Source of the DNA: Verrucomicrobiales bacterium
Lineage (GTDB): Bacteria; Verrucomicrobiota; Verrucomicrobiia; Verrucomicrobiales; DEV007
Length of the DNA: 56,289 nucleotides
Direction: 5' to 3'
Assembly (NCBI GenBank): GCA_029213065.1
Contig: JARGPH010000017.1
Span: forward strand, 4,632 to 60,920
Shown here: positions 27,677-36,687 of the stretch, one piece after another
Position numbering within the stretch: the stretch's first letter is position 1
Layout: the number at the start of each line of letters is the position of its first letter
The notes under the pieces: generated by a model
Database searches by the model: none
Told to the model about the DNA's origin: nothing
Seen by the model: the letters and a program-made list of their open reading frames with translations, nothing else
Made by a program: the position numbers and the translations under genes

Positions 27677-28008
27677 AGAAAACCCTCATCTTTGGCATTC
27701 TAGTCGTCTCTTCTCTTTCTTTCGTTGGTTGTACGCCAACTCAACGCGGCGCAGGCACAGGCGCTGCTGCCGGTGCTGCTATTGGCGCTCTAGCCGCTGG
27801 TCGCGGAAATCGCGCTGAAGGTGCTCTGATCGGTGGTGCCGTTGGCGGACTCGCCGGCGGAGCAATCGGATCGAGCCGTGAGCGCAAGTACTACGGCCCG
27901 CAGCATCACAACAATCACAGACACAATAATCACGGCTACCACAACAACCGCGGGTATAACGAGCATGATTACAACCGTCGTGGCAACAATCGCTATCGCG
28001 GATACTAA
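27673..28008 (+). CDS. Glycine-zipper lipoprotein with His/Asn-rich tail
   Basis: 111 residues. Lipobox FVGC (Cys20) after a short hydrophobic signal. A glycine-zipper region follows (about residues 26-66: GTGAAAGAAIGALAAG, GALIGGAVGGLAGG), of the kind that packs helices in membranes in SlyB/OmpA-associated lipoproteins. The last 45 residues are dominated by His, Asn, Tyr and Gly (HHNNHRHNNHGYHNN), which might bind metal. The ATG overlaps the stop of the NlpC/P60 gene. A terminator lies about 40 bp after the stop. Function is not known. Confidence 0.75.
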   Translation: MKKTLIFGILVVSSLSFVGCTPTQRGAGTGAAAGAAIGALAAGRGNRAEGALIGGAVGGLAGGAIGSSRERKYYGPQHHNNHRHNNHGYHNNRGYNEHDYNRRGNNRYRGY

Positions 28009-28048
28009 GACCTGAGATTCACTTCCCGCTTTACAGGGAAAATGATAT

Positions 28049-28085
28049 AACGGCCGACTTCTTTGTGAACTCGGCCGTTTTTTAT
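28049..28085 (+). terminator. Rho-independent terminator
   Basis: Stem AACGGCCGA (28049-28057) with TCGGCCGTT (28071-28079), 13-base loop, followed by TTTTTA. It ends the NlpC/lipoprotein pair and separates it from the dehydrogenase at 28108. Confidence 0.85.
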
Positions 28086-28107
28086 GTGTCCGGAGAGAAT
28101 CATATAA

Positions 28108-29019
28108 ATGAATATTGAACCTGGAAAAACGAGAATTGGCTGGATAGGAACCGGCGTGATGGGATCGAGCATGTGCGGTCATTTGATCAACGCCGGATTT
28201 GAAGCCGCTGTCTATTCGAGGACAAAGGAAAAGGCGTCGCCCCTCCTTGAAAAGGGGGCGGAATGGTCGGCGACGCCACGTGAGGTCGCAGAACAGTCCG
28301 ATGTGGTATTTTCCATCGTGGGTTTCCCGTCAGATGTGCGCGAAGTGATTCTCGGTGACGATGGTGTTTTGGCAGGATCTTCCGAAGGCGCGGTCATTGT
28401 TGACATGACCACGAGTGAGCCGTCCCTCGCCGTTGAGATTGATGAGGAGGCGAAGAAGTCCGGCGTTCACGCCATCGATGCGCCCGTATCCGGCGGCGAC
28501 ATCGGGGCTAAGAACGCGGCGCTTTCTATTATGATAGGTGGCGATGCCGCCGTCGTTGAGGCGCTTGCTCCCTGTTGGAATGCGATGGGGAAGACCGTCG
28601 TTCATCAGGGCGGCGCCGGAGCAGGGCAGCACACCAAAATGGTCAATCAGACATTGATCGCGACCAACATGATAGGGGTGTGTGAGGCTTTATTATATGC
28701 TCACCGTGCCGGGCTTGATTTGCCGACGGTTCTCCAATCGGTCGGTTCCGGGGCGGCGGGGAGTTGGTCGCTTTCGAACCTCGGTCCGCGGATCATGGAT
28801 AACAATTTCGATCCCGGCTTTTTCGTCGAGCATTTCATCAAAGACATGGGAATCGCACTCGACGAAGCGAAGCGGATGAACCTCTCGTTACCCGGACTCG
28901 CGCTGGCCCACCAGCTTTACCTCGCGCTCGAAGCGCAGGGCCATGGCAAAGACGGGACCCACGCTCTCCAGCTTGCGCTGGCGTCCATGAGCGGGATTGA
29001 TTGGGAGAAGCGGGGGTAA
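28108..29019 (+). CDS. NAD(P)-dependent beta-hydroxyacid dehydrogenase (3-hydroxyisobutyrate dehydrogenase family)
   Basis: 303 residues. Rossmann motif [13 protein letters not shown] (GTGVMG at 14-19) at the N-terminus; the substrate motif [14 protein letters not shown] (123-136); the catalytic Lys177 in [11 protein letters not shown]; the all-helical C-terminal domain closes the dimer. Members include 3-hydroxyisobutyrate dehydrogenase, tartronate semialdehyde reductase and related enzymes. Substrate specificity cannot be read here; a role in sugar-acid metabolism with the dehydratases is possible. Preceded by a terminator, so it has its own promoter. It converges with the sulfatase 13 bp away. 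Confidence 0.9.
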   Translation: MNIEPGKTRIGWIGTGVMGSSMCGHLINAGFEAAVYSRTKEKASPLLEKGAEWSATPREVAEQSDVVFSIVGFPSDVREVILGDDGVLAGSSEGAVIVDMTTSEPSLAVEIDEEAKKSGVHAIDAPVSGGDIGAKNAALSIMIGGDAAVVEALAPCWNAMGKTVVHQGGAGAGQHTKMVNQTLIATNMIGVCEALLYAHRAGLDLPTVLQSVGSGAAGSWSLSNLGPRIMDNNFDPGFFVEHFIKDMGIALDEAKRMNLSLPGLALAHQLYLALEAQGHGKDGTHALQLALASMSGIDWEKRG

Positions 29020-29032
29020 TTTTTTCGGTGCG

Positions 29033-30481
29033 CTACTTCTTCACAAACTCCGGATTCTCGACCGGAAGTTTGGCTTCCTGTTCGGCGAGCGCTTCGATCA
29101 GCCGTGCCTCCAGTTCCTTGACCTTGTCCGGGAGTTTTTCAGAGAGGTCGGTGTCTTCTGAAAGATCTTTGGCGAGATCATAGAGTTCATAGGTTCCGAC
29201 CCAGTGTTTGATCAGTTTCCAGTCGCCTTTTCGGATGATGGAGTAGGGACCGGGAGGATGGCGGTAGTGGGGAAAGTGCCAGATGATCTCATCGCGGTCG
29301 AGCTGCACCTTTCCGCCACTGATGAGGTGGGGCAGCAACGACCTGCCGTCGATAGGCCGGTCAGAGGGAAGGGGGACGCTCGCGGCGTCGAGAATTGTGG
29401 GGAAGAGATCAATCGAGCTCACCGGCATATCGGAGGTGACTGCGGCGGGAATCCTCCCGGTCCAGCGAACGAGGAGAGGAACGCGAATTCCGCCCTCGTG
29501 AGGGTACCCTTTTCCGCTTCGCAGGGGAGCGTTGTCGGTGGGATTGCCTTTGTTATCGAGACCACCATTGTCACTCGTGAAAATCACGAGGGTGTTCTCA
29601 GAGAGGTTCAGTTCGTCTAACAAATCCAGAATCGCACCGGTGGAATCATCGACCGATTCGACCATCGCGGCATACTTGGCGTTGGCTTCGGATTTGCCCT
29701 CTTTTTCATACCTGGCGGCGACTTCGGGAATCGCCTGGATGGGGGTGTGTACTGCGTAGTGCGAAAGCTGGATGAAGAAAGGCTCGTCTTTCCACTGGCG
29801 GATCAGGTTAAGCGCTTCGTCGCCCTCTCGATGGGTGAGGTATTCGCCTTTCTTGCGGCCGGGGAGAAAGGGGATGCCCTCACGAAGAGACTCGTGTTTC
29901 CCTTTTGGTTGGTTGTAGGGATCGAAATAGTTTGGTGGCTGGCCGTAGTCACAGCCTCCGAGATTCACGGTGAAACCCTGCTGGTTGGGATACCAGTCAG
30001 GATCGCCAAGGTGCCATTTTCCAATGTAGGCGGATTCGTAGTTCATCGCCGCGCCGAGTGCTTCCGCAACCGTGATTTCGTCGTGCTCCATCCAGAAAGG
30101 ATTGGGAGGGCAGAGAAGTTCGTTTTTCGGCGAGCCGACGTATTCGGTCGGGTTCGCGTCGGGAGTTCCCATGCCGCCACGTTGAAAGCGGGATCGAATC
30201 CAGTCAGTTACCCCGATGCGGTGCGGGTAGCGTCCGGTTTGCACGGCAGCGCGGGTCGGGGAACAGACTGCGCAAGAAGCATACCCGTTCGTAAACCTGA
30301 CTCCCTCATTCGCGATCCGGTCGATGTTGGGTGTTTTGTAGTAATCAGAACCCTGACAGCTCAGATCCATCCAGCCCATGTCGTCGACGAGAATCAAAAT
30401 GACATTCGGCGGTCGTTCCTCCGCAGTGACGACGGCCGTGGCGATCAGAGCCAGTGAAATAGATAAAAGAAAACGCAGCAT
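29033..30481 (-). CDS. Secreted sulfatase (type I, Cys-type)
   Basis: 482 residues with a signal peptide (cleavage near VTA/EE, residue 20). The metal-binding LVDDMGW (Asp33-Asp34) comes first, then the formylglycine motif CSPTRAAVQTGR (Cys73, Arg77), in full agreement with CxPxR. A further metal-site segment, FTSDNGG, is present, and the C-terminal region has the usual WHFPHYRH and KLIKHW segments. It would need a formylglycine-generating enzyme, not in the window, and remove sulfate from a carbohydrate in the periplasm or outside. The substrate is unknown. Confidence 0.93.
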   Translation of the reverse strand: MLRFLLSISLALIATAVVTAEERPPNVILILVDDMGWMDLSCQGSDYYKTPNIDRIANEGVRFTNGYASCAVCSPTRAAVQTGRYPHRIGVTDWIRSRFQRGGMGTPDANPTEYVGSPKNELLCPPNPFWMEHDEITVAEALGAAMNYESAYIGKWHLGDPDWYPNQQGFTVNLGGCDYGQPPNYFDPYNQPKGKHESLREGIPFLPGRKKGEYLTHREGDEALNLIRQWKDEPFFIQLSHYAVHTPIQAIPEVAARYEKEGKSEANAKYAAMVESVDDSTGAILDLLDELNLSENTLVIFTSDNGGLDNKGNPTDNAPLRSGKGYPHEGGIRVPLLVRWTGRIPAAVTSDMPVSSIDLFPTILDAASVPLPSDRPIDGRSLLPHLISGGKVQLDRDEIIWHFPHYRHPPGPYSIIRKGDWKLIKHWVGTYELYDLAKDLSEDTDLSEKLPDKVKELEARLIEALAEQEAKLPVENPEFVKK

Positions 30482-30623
30482 GGGTGAAAACGGTGGATGG
30501 GGCGGCGACTTCAGGATACCGCTACCGGGATTGTCATCTCCAGACTAAAGGGTGCGACTCGTGTTTCAAAAGGCGTGGTTGCGGTTTTGCTAATAGGATG
30601 GCAGGAACGATGAATGCTTTTCG

Positions 30624-31343
30624 ATGGAACTTACCGGAATGACTAACGAGGCCAAATACCAGCGCTGGATCGGGCTGCTCCTGATTGCGCAGACGCTGAT
30701 TCTGATTGTCGCTTCATTGAACCGCTTAACGGATTTCTCGTCGGGACCGGTTGCTGCAAACCAGTTTCTCCGGTGGCGGGATTTCAATCACCTCATGGTT
30801 TTTCCGCCACTGACCGTGTTGGTTGCGATCGGGTTTCGTCAGGTTCTTCTGAAGGTGGGGAAGACGCAGTGGGGCTGGGTTGATATCCTTTTTGTGATTG
30901 CGGTTTATTTTCTCGGAGCGGGCTACGGCGTTCACGAGTTGGGGAACTACCTGAGTTTTCTCGCCAAATCCCGGGACGCGATTGATCCGGTCTTTCGTGA
31001 AGTGATTCGCTACAACGATGACGATTTTTCCCACTGGGTATTCTTCGGAGCCTTCATCGCTCTCAATGTCGTGATGCTCTTGTGGCAGGCCGCTAATCCT
31101 TTTCAAACGCGCCTGTCGCTGATTGACATGGCGATCTGCATCATCAACGGGCTCGTGCTTTCCGCTGCGATTTTCGTCAACCTTTCGCGCGGCGACCTCG
31201 GGTTTGATCTCGTGGCTCTCTTAATTCTTGCAGTGACCGCTCTCGTCTTCTGGCTGAAGGACAAAAAGCAGCCGATGAATATTTATTATGTCGCAGGTCT
31301 CTGGCCGGGACTGATCGCGACGGCGATCGCGAGGATGTTTTAG
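30624..31343 (+). CDS. Polytopic membrane protein of unknown function
   Basis: 239 residues with five or six membrane segments, among them WIGLLLIAQTLILIVAS, HLMVFPPLTVLVAIGF, ILFVIAVYFLGAGYGV, WVFFGAFIALNVVMLLW and LVALLILAVTALVFWL. One loop contains HELGNYLSF and another YNDDDFSHW. I do not recognise the family. A second in-frame ATG at 30639 is an alternative start. It diverges from the sulfatase gene and stands alone before the repeat element at 31361-31664. Confidence 0.55.
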   Translation: MELTGMTNEAKYQRWIGLLLIAQTLILIVASLNRLTDFSSGPVAANQFLRWRDFNHLMVFPPLTVLVAIGFRQVLLKVGKTQWGWVDILFVIAVYFLGAGYGVHELGNYLSFLAKSRDAIDPVFREVIRYNDDDFSHWVFFGAFIALNVVMLLWQAANPFQTRLSLIDMAICIINGLVLSAAIFVNLSRGDLGFDLVALLILAVTALVFWLKDKKQPMNIYYVAGLWPGLIATAIARMF

Positions 31344-31360
31344 GAATCGAATCGGAGCGT

Positions 31361-31664
31361 AGATTGACGGAGTGAAGCGAAGTCAAAGTAGGAGCCGGAG
31401 TGCCGGCCGATGCAGCATGGGGTTCGAGCTGGAGGCTCGGGGAGAAATTAGCCGGTGGTGAAACGGAGTGAAACCACCGGATTACAGTTTGAGGTATCGG
31501 TGCGTCCCGGCAGGGCCGCGAGAAACGGGCTGAATTGGACTCGCTTCCCGTCGGCGATCAGTGCACTTCTGGCGCCACCTCCGGGGCGCATTGTGTATCG
31601 AGATGGGTAACCGGTGGTTTCGCGGTGCTTCACCACCGGCTAATCTCTTTGGAGCCTCCGGCTC
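31361..31664. repeat. Hairpin-rich intergenic repeat element
   Basis: This covers most of a 361-bp gap without a credible gene. Two hairpins have the same 8-bp stem, CCGGTGGT/ACCACCGG, and 13-base loops: 31452-31480 and 31611-31639. The flanks also mirror each other, so 31426-31484 and 31606-31664 form a long imperfect inverted repeat. A smaller hairpin, TTGAC/GTCAA at 31364-31386, shares the GGAGTGAA loop of the first. A minus-strand reading frame at 31448-31636 lies wholly within it and is rejected as a gene. It resembles a non-autonomous palindromic element. Confidence 0.55.
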
Positions 31665-31704
31665 TTCTCGTCCGGCGATCTGGCAATCCCGCAATCGAAC
31701 GCGC

Positions 31705-33027
31705 TTACGCGAAAATCTCGTGGGCGACTTTTCCGCCTTCGGGGCCGGTGAGGCGGTGCTCGCGTCCTGCGTGCTGGAATTTGAGATCGTTGGCAGGCAG
31801 GCCCATGAGGTGCAGGATCGTGGCGTGGAGATCGCGGAAGTGGACTTGACCGTCGACGGCGCGAGCTCCGGTTCCGTCGGTAGCGCCGTGGACGTAGCCA
31901 CCCTTGACGCCTCCGCCGGCGAGCCAGAAAGTAAACCCTTTCGCGTTGTGGCCGGTTTCATCTTTTCCATTACCGGGAGTCAGTCCGGGGCGTCCGAACT
32001 CGCCGCCCCAAACGACGAGGGTGTCCTCGAGGAGGCCGCGTTGATCGAGATCTTCGAGAAGGGCTCCGATCGGAGCATCGGTTGCGGCGCAGTTGGCTTC
32101 GAGATCGCGACGGTGATTTTTGTGCTGATCCCAGCTTCCGTGATTCACTTCGATAAAGCGGACTCCGGCTTCGGCGAAGCGCCGCGCGAGGAGGCACTGC
32201 CGGCCGAAGTCAGTCGACTTGCAGGTGCCGACGGGACCGGACTGCATTCCGACGCGGTAGCGTTCGAGGGTTGCCTTTGATTCGGTGGAGAGATCTAGAA
32301 GTCCCGGAGCCGTCATCTGCATTTTGAATCCCAGCTCCATCGACTCGATGACGCTTTCCAGTTTTGAATCGTGAGGTCTCGCCGACCTATGATTGTGATT
32401 CATGAACTGAGTGAAATCGAGCTGACGTCGTTTCACGGCGAGGGGAAGGTGACCGCTTTGGATGTTGTTGATCGAGGCGGTGTTCATGTTTTCCCCGTTC
32501 ACTCCGATGGGAGTGCCGTTGTGGATCGACGGGAGAAAGCTACTCGAGTAGACGGACGGTTTCGAGGTATTCAGGCTGATGAATCCCGGAAGATTCTCGT
32601 TCTCGGAGCCAAGACCGTAGTTGATCCACGAACCGAGACTGGGGCGCTCGCGAAGCCGGTCGCCGGTGTGCAGCTGGAGAAAGGATTGCGCGTGAATCCC
32701 GGTGTCGGCGTGCATCCCGTTGAGAAGGCACAGTTTGTCGGCATGCTTCGCGGTCTCCGGCATCAGTTCGGAGATGTGAAGCCCGCTCTCTCCGTGTTGT
32801 GAAAACTCATACACCGAGCCGGGATGGGGCTTCTTACCCGTTTGAGGTTTGTAGTCAAAGGTGTCGAGTTGGGCGGGACCACCGCTCATGCAGAGGAAGA
32901 TGACGCGTTTCGCGCGTGCCCGCAACCGGGGGATTGCTCCCGACTCGTTGGCGATAGCGGAGAAGGCGAGCGAGCCGAAGCCGAAGGCGCTTTGCCGGAG
33001 GATGTCACGTCGTGAAAAGGTGGTCAT
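31705..33027 (-). CDS. DUF1501 protein (Tat-exported, alkaline-phosphatase superfamily)
   Basis: 440 residues from the ATG at 33027 (an in-frame TTG at 33042 is less likely). The N-terminus is a twin-arginine signal (SRRDILRQ). It shows the DUF1501 pattern: [21 protein letters not shown], then LWINYGL-like and LPGFISL segments, [20 protein letters not shown], and [15 protein letters not shown] near the C-terminus. DUF1501 belongs to the alkaline-phosphatase/sulfatase superfamily and is nearly confined to Planctomycetota and Verrucomicrobiota; the reaction is not known. It starts 15 bp after the stop of the DUF1549/1553 gene, a classic pair. Confidence 0.92.
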   Translation of the reverse strand: MTTFSRRDILRQSAFGFGSLAFSAIANESGAIPRLRARAKRVIFLCMSGGPAQLDTFDYKPQTGKKPHPGSVYEFSQHGESGLHISELMPETAKHADKLCLLNGMHADTGIHAQSFLQLHTGDRLRERPSLGSWINYGLGSENENLPGFISLNTSKPSVYSSSFLPSIHNGTPIGVNGENMNTASINNIQSGHLPLAVKRRQLDFTQFMNHNHRSARPHDSKLESVIESMELGFKMQMTAPGLLDLSTESKATLERYRVGMQSGPVGTCKSTDFGRQCLLARRFAEAGVRFIEVNHGSWDQHKNHRRDLEANCAATDAPIGALLEDLDQRGLLEDTLVVWGGEFGRPGLTPGNGKDETGHNAKGFTFWLAGGGVKGGYVHGATDGTGARAVDGQVHFRDLHATILHLMGLPANDLKFQHAGREHRLTGPEGGKVAHEIFA

Positions 33028-33042
33028 GATAGAGCGGGGCAA

Positions 33043-35382
33043 TCAGTCGATGTAGCGAAATTCATTTGTCATAAAGAGGGCCTGTGCGAGAGCGGCCCAG
33101 GCGGACTCGTTTGAGCGAAGGTCGTCGGAACTGAGCTGAACGAACTCGAGCGCCCGGTAACGTTCCCCGGGGTCGGGGGCGCGCAGTAGCACCTCCCGGT
33201 AAAGGTTCTCAACGCGTCTTTCGTCGGTGGCGCTTTCCTCTTCGAGAAGGCGTTCCGCGAGGATTGTGGACTGCTCGATGACGAGGTCGTGGTTGTAGAG
33301 AAAGAGCGCCTGGCCGGGAATGGTGCTGACGGTTCTTTTGCCTTCGCTTTTGAGAAAACCGGGGAGGTCAAAGGCGGCGATTTCCGAAGGCATCGAGCCT
33401 CTCAGGTAACACAGGTAGATGCTACGGTGATTGGATGGTTCGTGGAGGTTGCCGCCGAGATTCACGAGAATGTCGCGGTGACGAATCAGAGAACCTTCAC
33501 CGGGACGCGGATCGAGTTGTCCGCTCACTTTTAAAATGCTGTCCCGAAGCGGTTCCGCGGCGAGGCGGCGCCGGCTGTGATAGGAGAGCCACTGATTCTC
33601 CGTGTCGGCGGCCTCGGCTTCAGCCCGTGGCTTGGCACTCAGTTGATAGGTACGGCTGAGAACGATTTTGCGAATCAACGCCTTCATCGACCAGTGGTTC
33701 TTCACGAGATCGATCGCGAGGAAATCGAGCAGTTCCGGATGAGTGGGACGTTCTCCATAGACGCCGAAATCGTTCGGCGTTGCGACGATGCCCTGACCGA
33801 ACAGGTGCTGCCAGATCCGGTTCGCGATGACCCGGGCGGTGAGGGGATTGTCAGGGTGAGTGATCCATTGCGCGAGTTCTGCGCGGCCGCTCTTGTCGGC
33901 GGGGATGGAAAGGTCTGAGGGGCCGGGAATCGCCTCCGGAAATCCCCGTGGAATCGGTGCGCCGAGCTTCTTGGATTCGCCTTTGATATTGAGGCGGCAA
34001 TCGGCTGGAGCTTTGCCTTCCTTTATCCCCATGGCGAGAGGGGTTCCCTTCGGCCAGGGCGGTGCGGGGATCGGTTTCGGCTTGCCGGTGTTCGATTGGA
34101 GAAGCACGACCGTTTCAACGAAGTCGAGAGGAGGAAAGCTTTTCGGAGCGCTTTCAAGGACGTGGAGGTCGGTGGGCGGGGCGGTGAGTCCTTCGTTCCC
34201 CGCGAGTCCCCACATTGTATTCGACGAGGTGAAAAATCCCGCCATGGCGTAGTAGTCCTTCGCCGAAACGGGATCGAATTTGTGGTCGTGGCAGCGGGCG
34301 CAGGCGATGCTGATTCCAAGGAGACCGTTGCCGATCACTTCGATTTGATCGGCGACGACATCCATTGCGAAATTGTCATTCATCGCCTTGGCAGGCTTGG
34401 CCCCCAGTGCGAGAAATCCTGTCGCAATGAGATTTCGATCACGCTCTTGAGGAGTCGAATGCGGGAGTAGGTCACCTGCGATCTGTTCTGTTAGAAACCG
34501 ATCGTAGGGGGTGTCGTTATTGAACGATTCTATGACATAGTCCCGGTAGCGCCAGGCGTGGGGGAAGGTGGGGTTCCGGCTGAGGCCGTCGTTGCCATTC
34601 GATTCCGCGTAGCGCGCGACGTCGAGCCAGTGGCGGCCCCAGTGCTCACCGAAATGAGGTGAAGCGAGGAGGTCATCAACCACCGTGGAAGTGGCCTTGT
34701 CAGGATCGAGAAGGTAGCTCGCGAGGAAGAGATCGAGATCAGCCGGTGTCGGCGGCAATCCGGTGAGATCGAAGTGGAGCCGTCGAAGCAACACCTCCGG
34801 AGAAGCGTCGAGAGCGGGGCTGAGCCCTTTGCTCTTCATCTTCGCGAGGGTAAAGTGATCGATCGGTTCGCGCGGCCACCCGGCCTGATCCGTTGCGGGG
34901 ACTTTCGGAGCCCGGGGAGGTTCCAGTGCCCAGAGTGATCCCTCCTCGTAGTCGCGCTTCGCGTAGTCATCTGAAAGGAGCGTTCCCGGTTCGCGGGGAT
35001 CGGGTGCGCCCATCGCAATCCATTTCACGAAATCGGCAATGACCGGTTCCGGCAGTGGTTTCTTCGGTGGCATCGCGAGATCGGACTGATGGGAGAGCGA
35101 CTCAATGAGAAGGCTTTCCCCGGGATTCCCTGCGATGACCGGCGGGCCGGATTCGCCTCCTTTGAGAAGGGCCTCCGGAGAATCGAGAAGCAGTTTTCCG
35201 CCGATCTTTTTTGAGTCAGCGGCGTGACACTTATAGCAGTTTTCGACGAGAGCGGGTCGGATCTTCTTTTCGAAAAAGTCGCGTTGCTCCGGCGTTATTT
35301 CGGCGGCAACGACGGGCAGGAGTGTCAGTCCGTGCGCGATGGCAGCGGCAAAGAGTATAGATGTGTAAGGGCGTAGCGACAT
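33043..35382 (-). CDS. PSCyt1-DUF1549-DUF1553 protein
   Basis: 779 residues from the ATG at 35382, which gives a signal peptide (VVAAE, residue 27); an upstream start at 35427 only adds 15 residues. The N-terminal planctomycete cytochrome c domain has the heme site [10 protein letters not shown] (Cys49-His53) and the [17 protein letters not shown] segment. Next come DUF1549 ([38 protein letters not shown]) and DUF1553 ([35 protein letters not shown]). The protein is exported. With the DUF1501 gene it forms one of the characteristic two-gene units of PVC bacteria, thought to act on polysaccharides but without known chemistry. Confidence 0.94.
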   Translation of the reverse strand: MSLRPYTSILFAAAIAHGLTLLPVVAAEITPEQRDFFEKKIRPALVENCYKCHAADSKKIGGKLLLDSPEALLKGGESGPPVIAGNPGESLLIESLSHQSDLAMPPKKPLPEPVIADFVKWIAMGAPDPREPGTLLSDDYAKRDYEEGSLWALEPPRAPKVPATDQAGWPREPIDHFTLAKMKSKGLSPALDASPEVLLRRLHFDLTGLPPTPADLDLFLASYLLDPDKATSTVVDDLLASPHFGEHWGRHWLDVARYAESNGNDGLSRNPTFPHAWRYRDYVIESFNNDTPYDRFLTEQIAGDLLPHSTPQERDRNLIATGFLALGAKPAKAMNDNFAMDVVADQIEVIGNGLLGISIACARCHDHKFDPVSAKDYYAMAGFFTSSNTMWGLAGNEGLTAPPTDLHVLESAPKSFPPLDFVETVVLLQSNTGKPKPIPAPPWPKGTPLAMGIKEGKAPADCRLNIKGESKKLGAPIPRGFPEAIPGPSDLSIPADKSGRAELAQWITHPDNPLTARVIANRIWQHLFGQGIVATPNDFGVYGERPTHPELLDFLAIDLVKNHWSMKALIRKIVLSRTYQLSAKPRAEAEAADTENQWLSYHSRRRLAAEPLRDSILKVSGQLDPRPGEGSLIRHRDILVNLGGNLHEPSNHRSIYLCYLRGSMPSEIAAFDLPGFLKSEGKRTVSTIPGQALFLYNHDLVIEQSTILAERLLEEESATDERRVENLYREVLLRAPDPGERYRALEFVQLSSDDLRSNESAWAALAQALFMTNEFRYID

Positions 35383-35520
35383 TACCGGAAACAACTGAAG
35401 AGTAATGATATACAACGTATTCGACAATTCGGTAGTTTACGCTATCGCGGTAGGCGGGGTGCCCCTGATGGCACGCTTCTCTGCTCGACCTTTTGATTCG
35501 AACCCCGTAGATTTTCCGTC

Positions 35521-36618
35521 ATGAGAAACCGTCTGAGCTGCCTTAAATTATCGATCGGAATCGGGATCATCTCGATTTCCTCCGGACTTTTTGCCGATAC
35601 CGTTGTTTACGTTTCCGAAAGTGGGGATCGGAAAATCGCAGTCTATTCGCTCGATGAGTCCAGCGGAGAACTCGCCCGTATCAGTGAGGTTGAGTTCGAA
35701 GGCGCGCCCGGTTGTCTCGCCGTGAACAAGGCGAGGACGAAGCTGCACGCTTCGATCCGGACGATTCCGGCATTCGAATCATTATCAGTCAGTCCTGAAG
35801 ACGGCAGTCTGCAGAAACTGGCAAGCCGGCCTGCACAGGGGAGTGCCGCCTACATCTACCTCGATGCGACGGAGAACTGGCTCCTTTCGGCCTGCTACGG
35901 CGAAGGGCTTGTTGCGGTATCGCGGGTAACGAACGGAGCGGTCGCGGGCGATCCGCAGAGTATCCTCAATGTGGGAAAGAAGGCGCATTGTATCCAGACG
36001 GATCCTGCAAACCGTTTTGCGTTCTGTCCTCAGCCGGTTGATTTGAATCAGATCGTGCAAATGAAGTTCGATGCGGAGGAAGGCGTTTTAACGTCGAACG
36101 AGCCGGCGGCAATGAAGGCAGGTGAGGGCGATGGTCCGCGGCATCTTCAGTTTCATCGCAACGGGAAGTGGGTCTACGCGGTCAATGAACAGGGCAAAAG
36201 TGTGACTCTCTGCGACTACGATGCGGAGGCGGGAAACCTCAGTATGCGCCAGACGGTGTCGACGGTGCCTGAGAGCTGGGACAAGAGCGAGGGGAGTTGC
36301 GCCGATATCGAGATCAGTGCGGATGGGCGATTTGTGTATGCCAGCAACCGCGGCCACAACAGCCTTGCGATGTTCTCCATCAATGAAGCGGACGGGACCC
36401 TCACTTCTCTGGGACAGGCGGCGACCGGAGAGATTCCGCGCTCTTTCAATCTCATCGAAGGGGGAGAAAATTTCGTCGTCGCAGCGGGACAGAAGTCCAA
36501 TGATCTCACTGTCTATCGTCGTGATTCTGAGTCCGGTTTGCTGACGAAGCTGAAGACCTACGATTGTGGCAAAAGCCCTGCCTGGGTCGTCGGGGTGAAG
36601 CTACCGGACACGGAGTAA
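35521..36618 (+). CDS. Secreted lactonase-type seven-bladed propeller (6-phosphogluconolactonase-like)
   Basis: 365 residues with a signal peptide (SSGLFA/DTV, about residue 25). The propeller blades have the Pgl/YbhE pattern: VVYVSESGDRKIAVYSLDE, GDGPRHLQFHRNGKWVYAVN, DGRFVYASNRGHNSLAMFSI, and the closing FVVAAGQKSNDLTVYRRD. The family includes lactonases that open sugar lactones. As it is exported, 6-phosphogluconolactone is an unlikely substrate; a periplasmic aldonolactone made by the dehydrogenases of this region fits better. It diverges from the PSCyt1 gene and converges with the regulator. Confidence 0.85.
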   Translation: MRNRLSCLKLSIGIGIISISSGLFADTVVYVSESGDRKIAVYSLDESSGELARISEVEFEGAPGCLAVNKARTKLHASIRTIPAFESLSVSPEDGSLQKLASRPAQGSAAYIYLDATENWLLSACYGEGLVAVSRVTNGAVAGDPQSILNVGKKAHCIQTDPANRFAFCPQPVDLNQIVQMKFDAEEGVLTSNEPAAMKAGEGDGPRHLQFHRNGKWVYAVNEQGKSVTLCDYDAEAGNLSMRQTVSTVPESWDKSEGSCADIEISADGRFVYASNRGHNSLAMFSINEADGTLTSLGQAATGEIPRSFNLIEGGENFVVAAGQKSNDLTVYRRDSESGLLTKLKTYDCGKSPAWVVGVKLPDTE

Positions 36619-36687
36619 AGGTTTCCGCGCCGGCGTGTAGAGGAATCTGTGAAGATTTCTCTCTCATCGATGGCACGAGGAGAGCGT

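Noticed and set aside
31448-31636. 62-codon minus-strand reading frame
   Set aside because: It falls wholly within the hairpin-rich repeat element and has no protein features.
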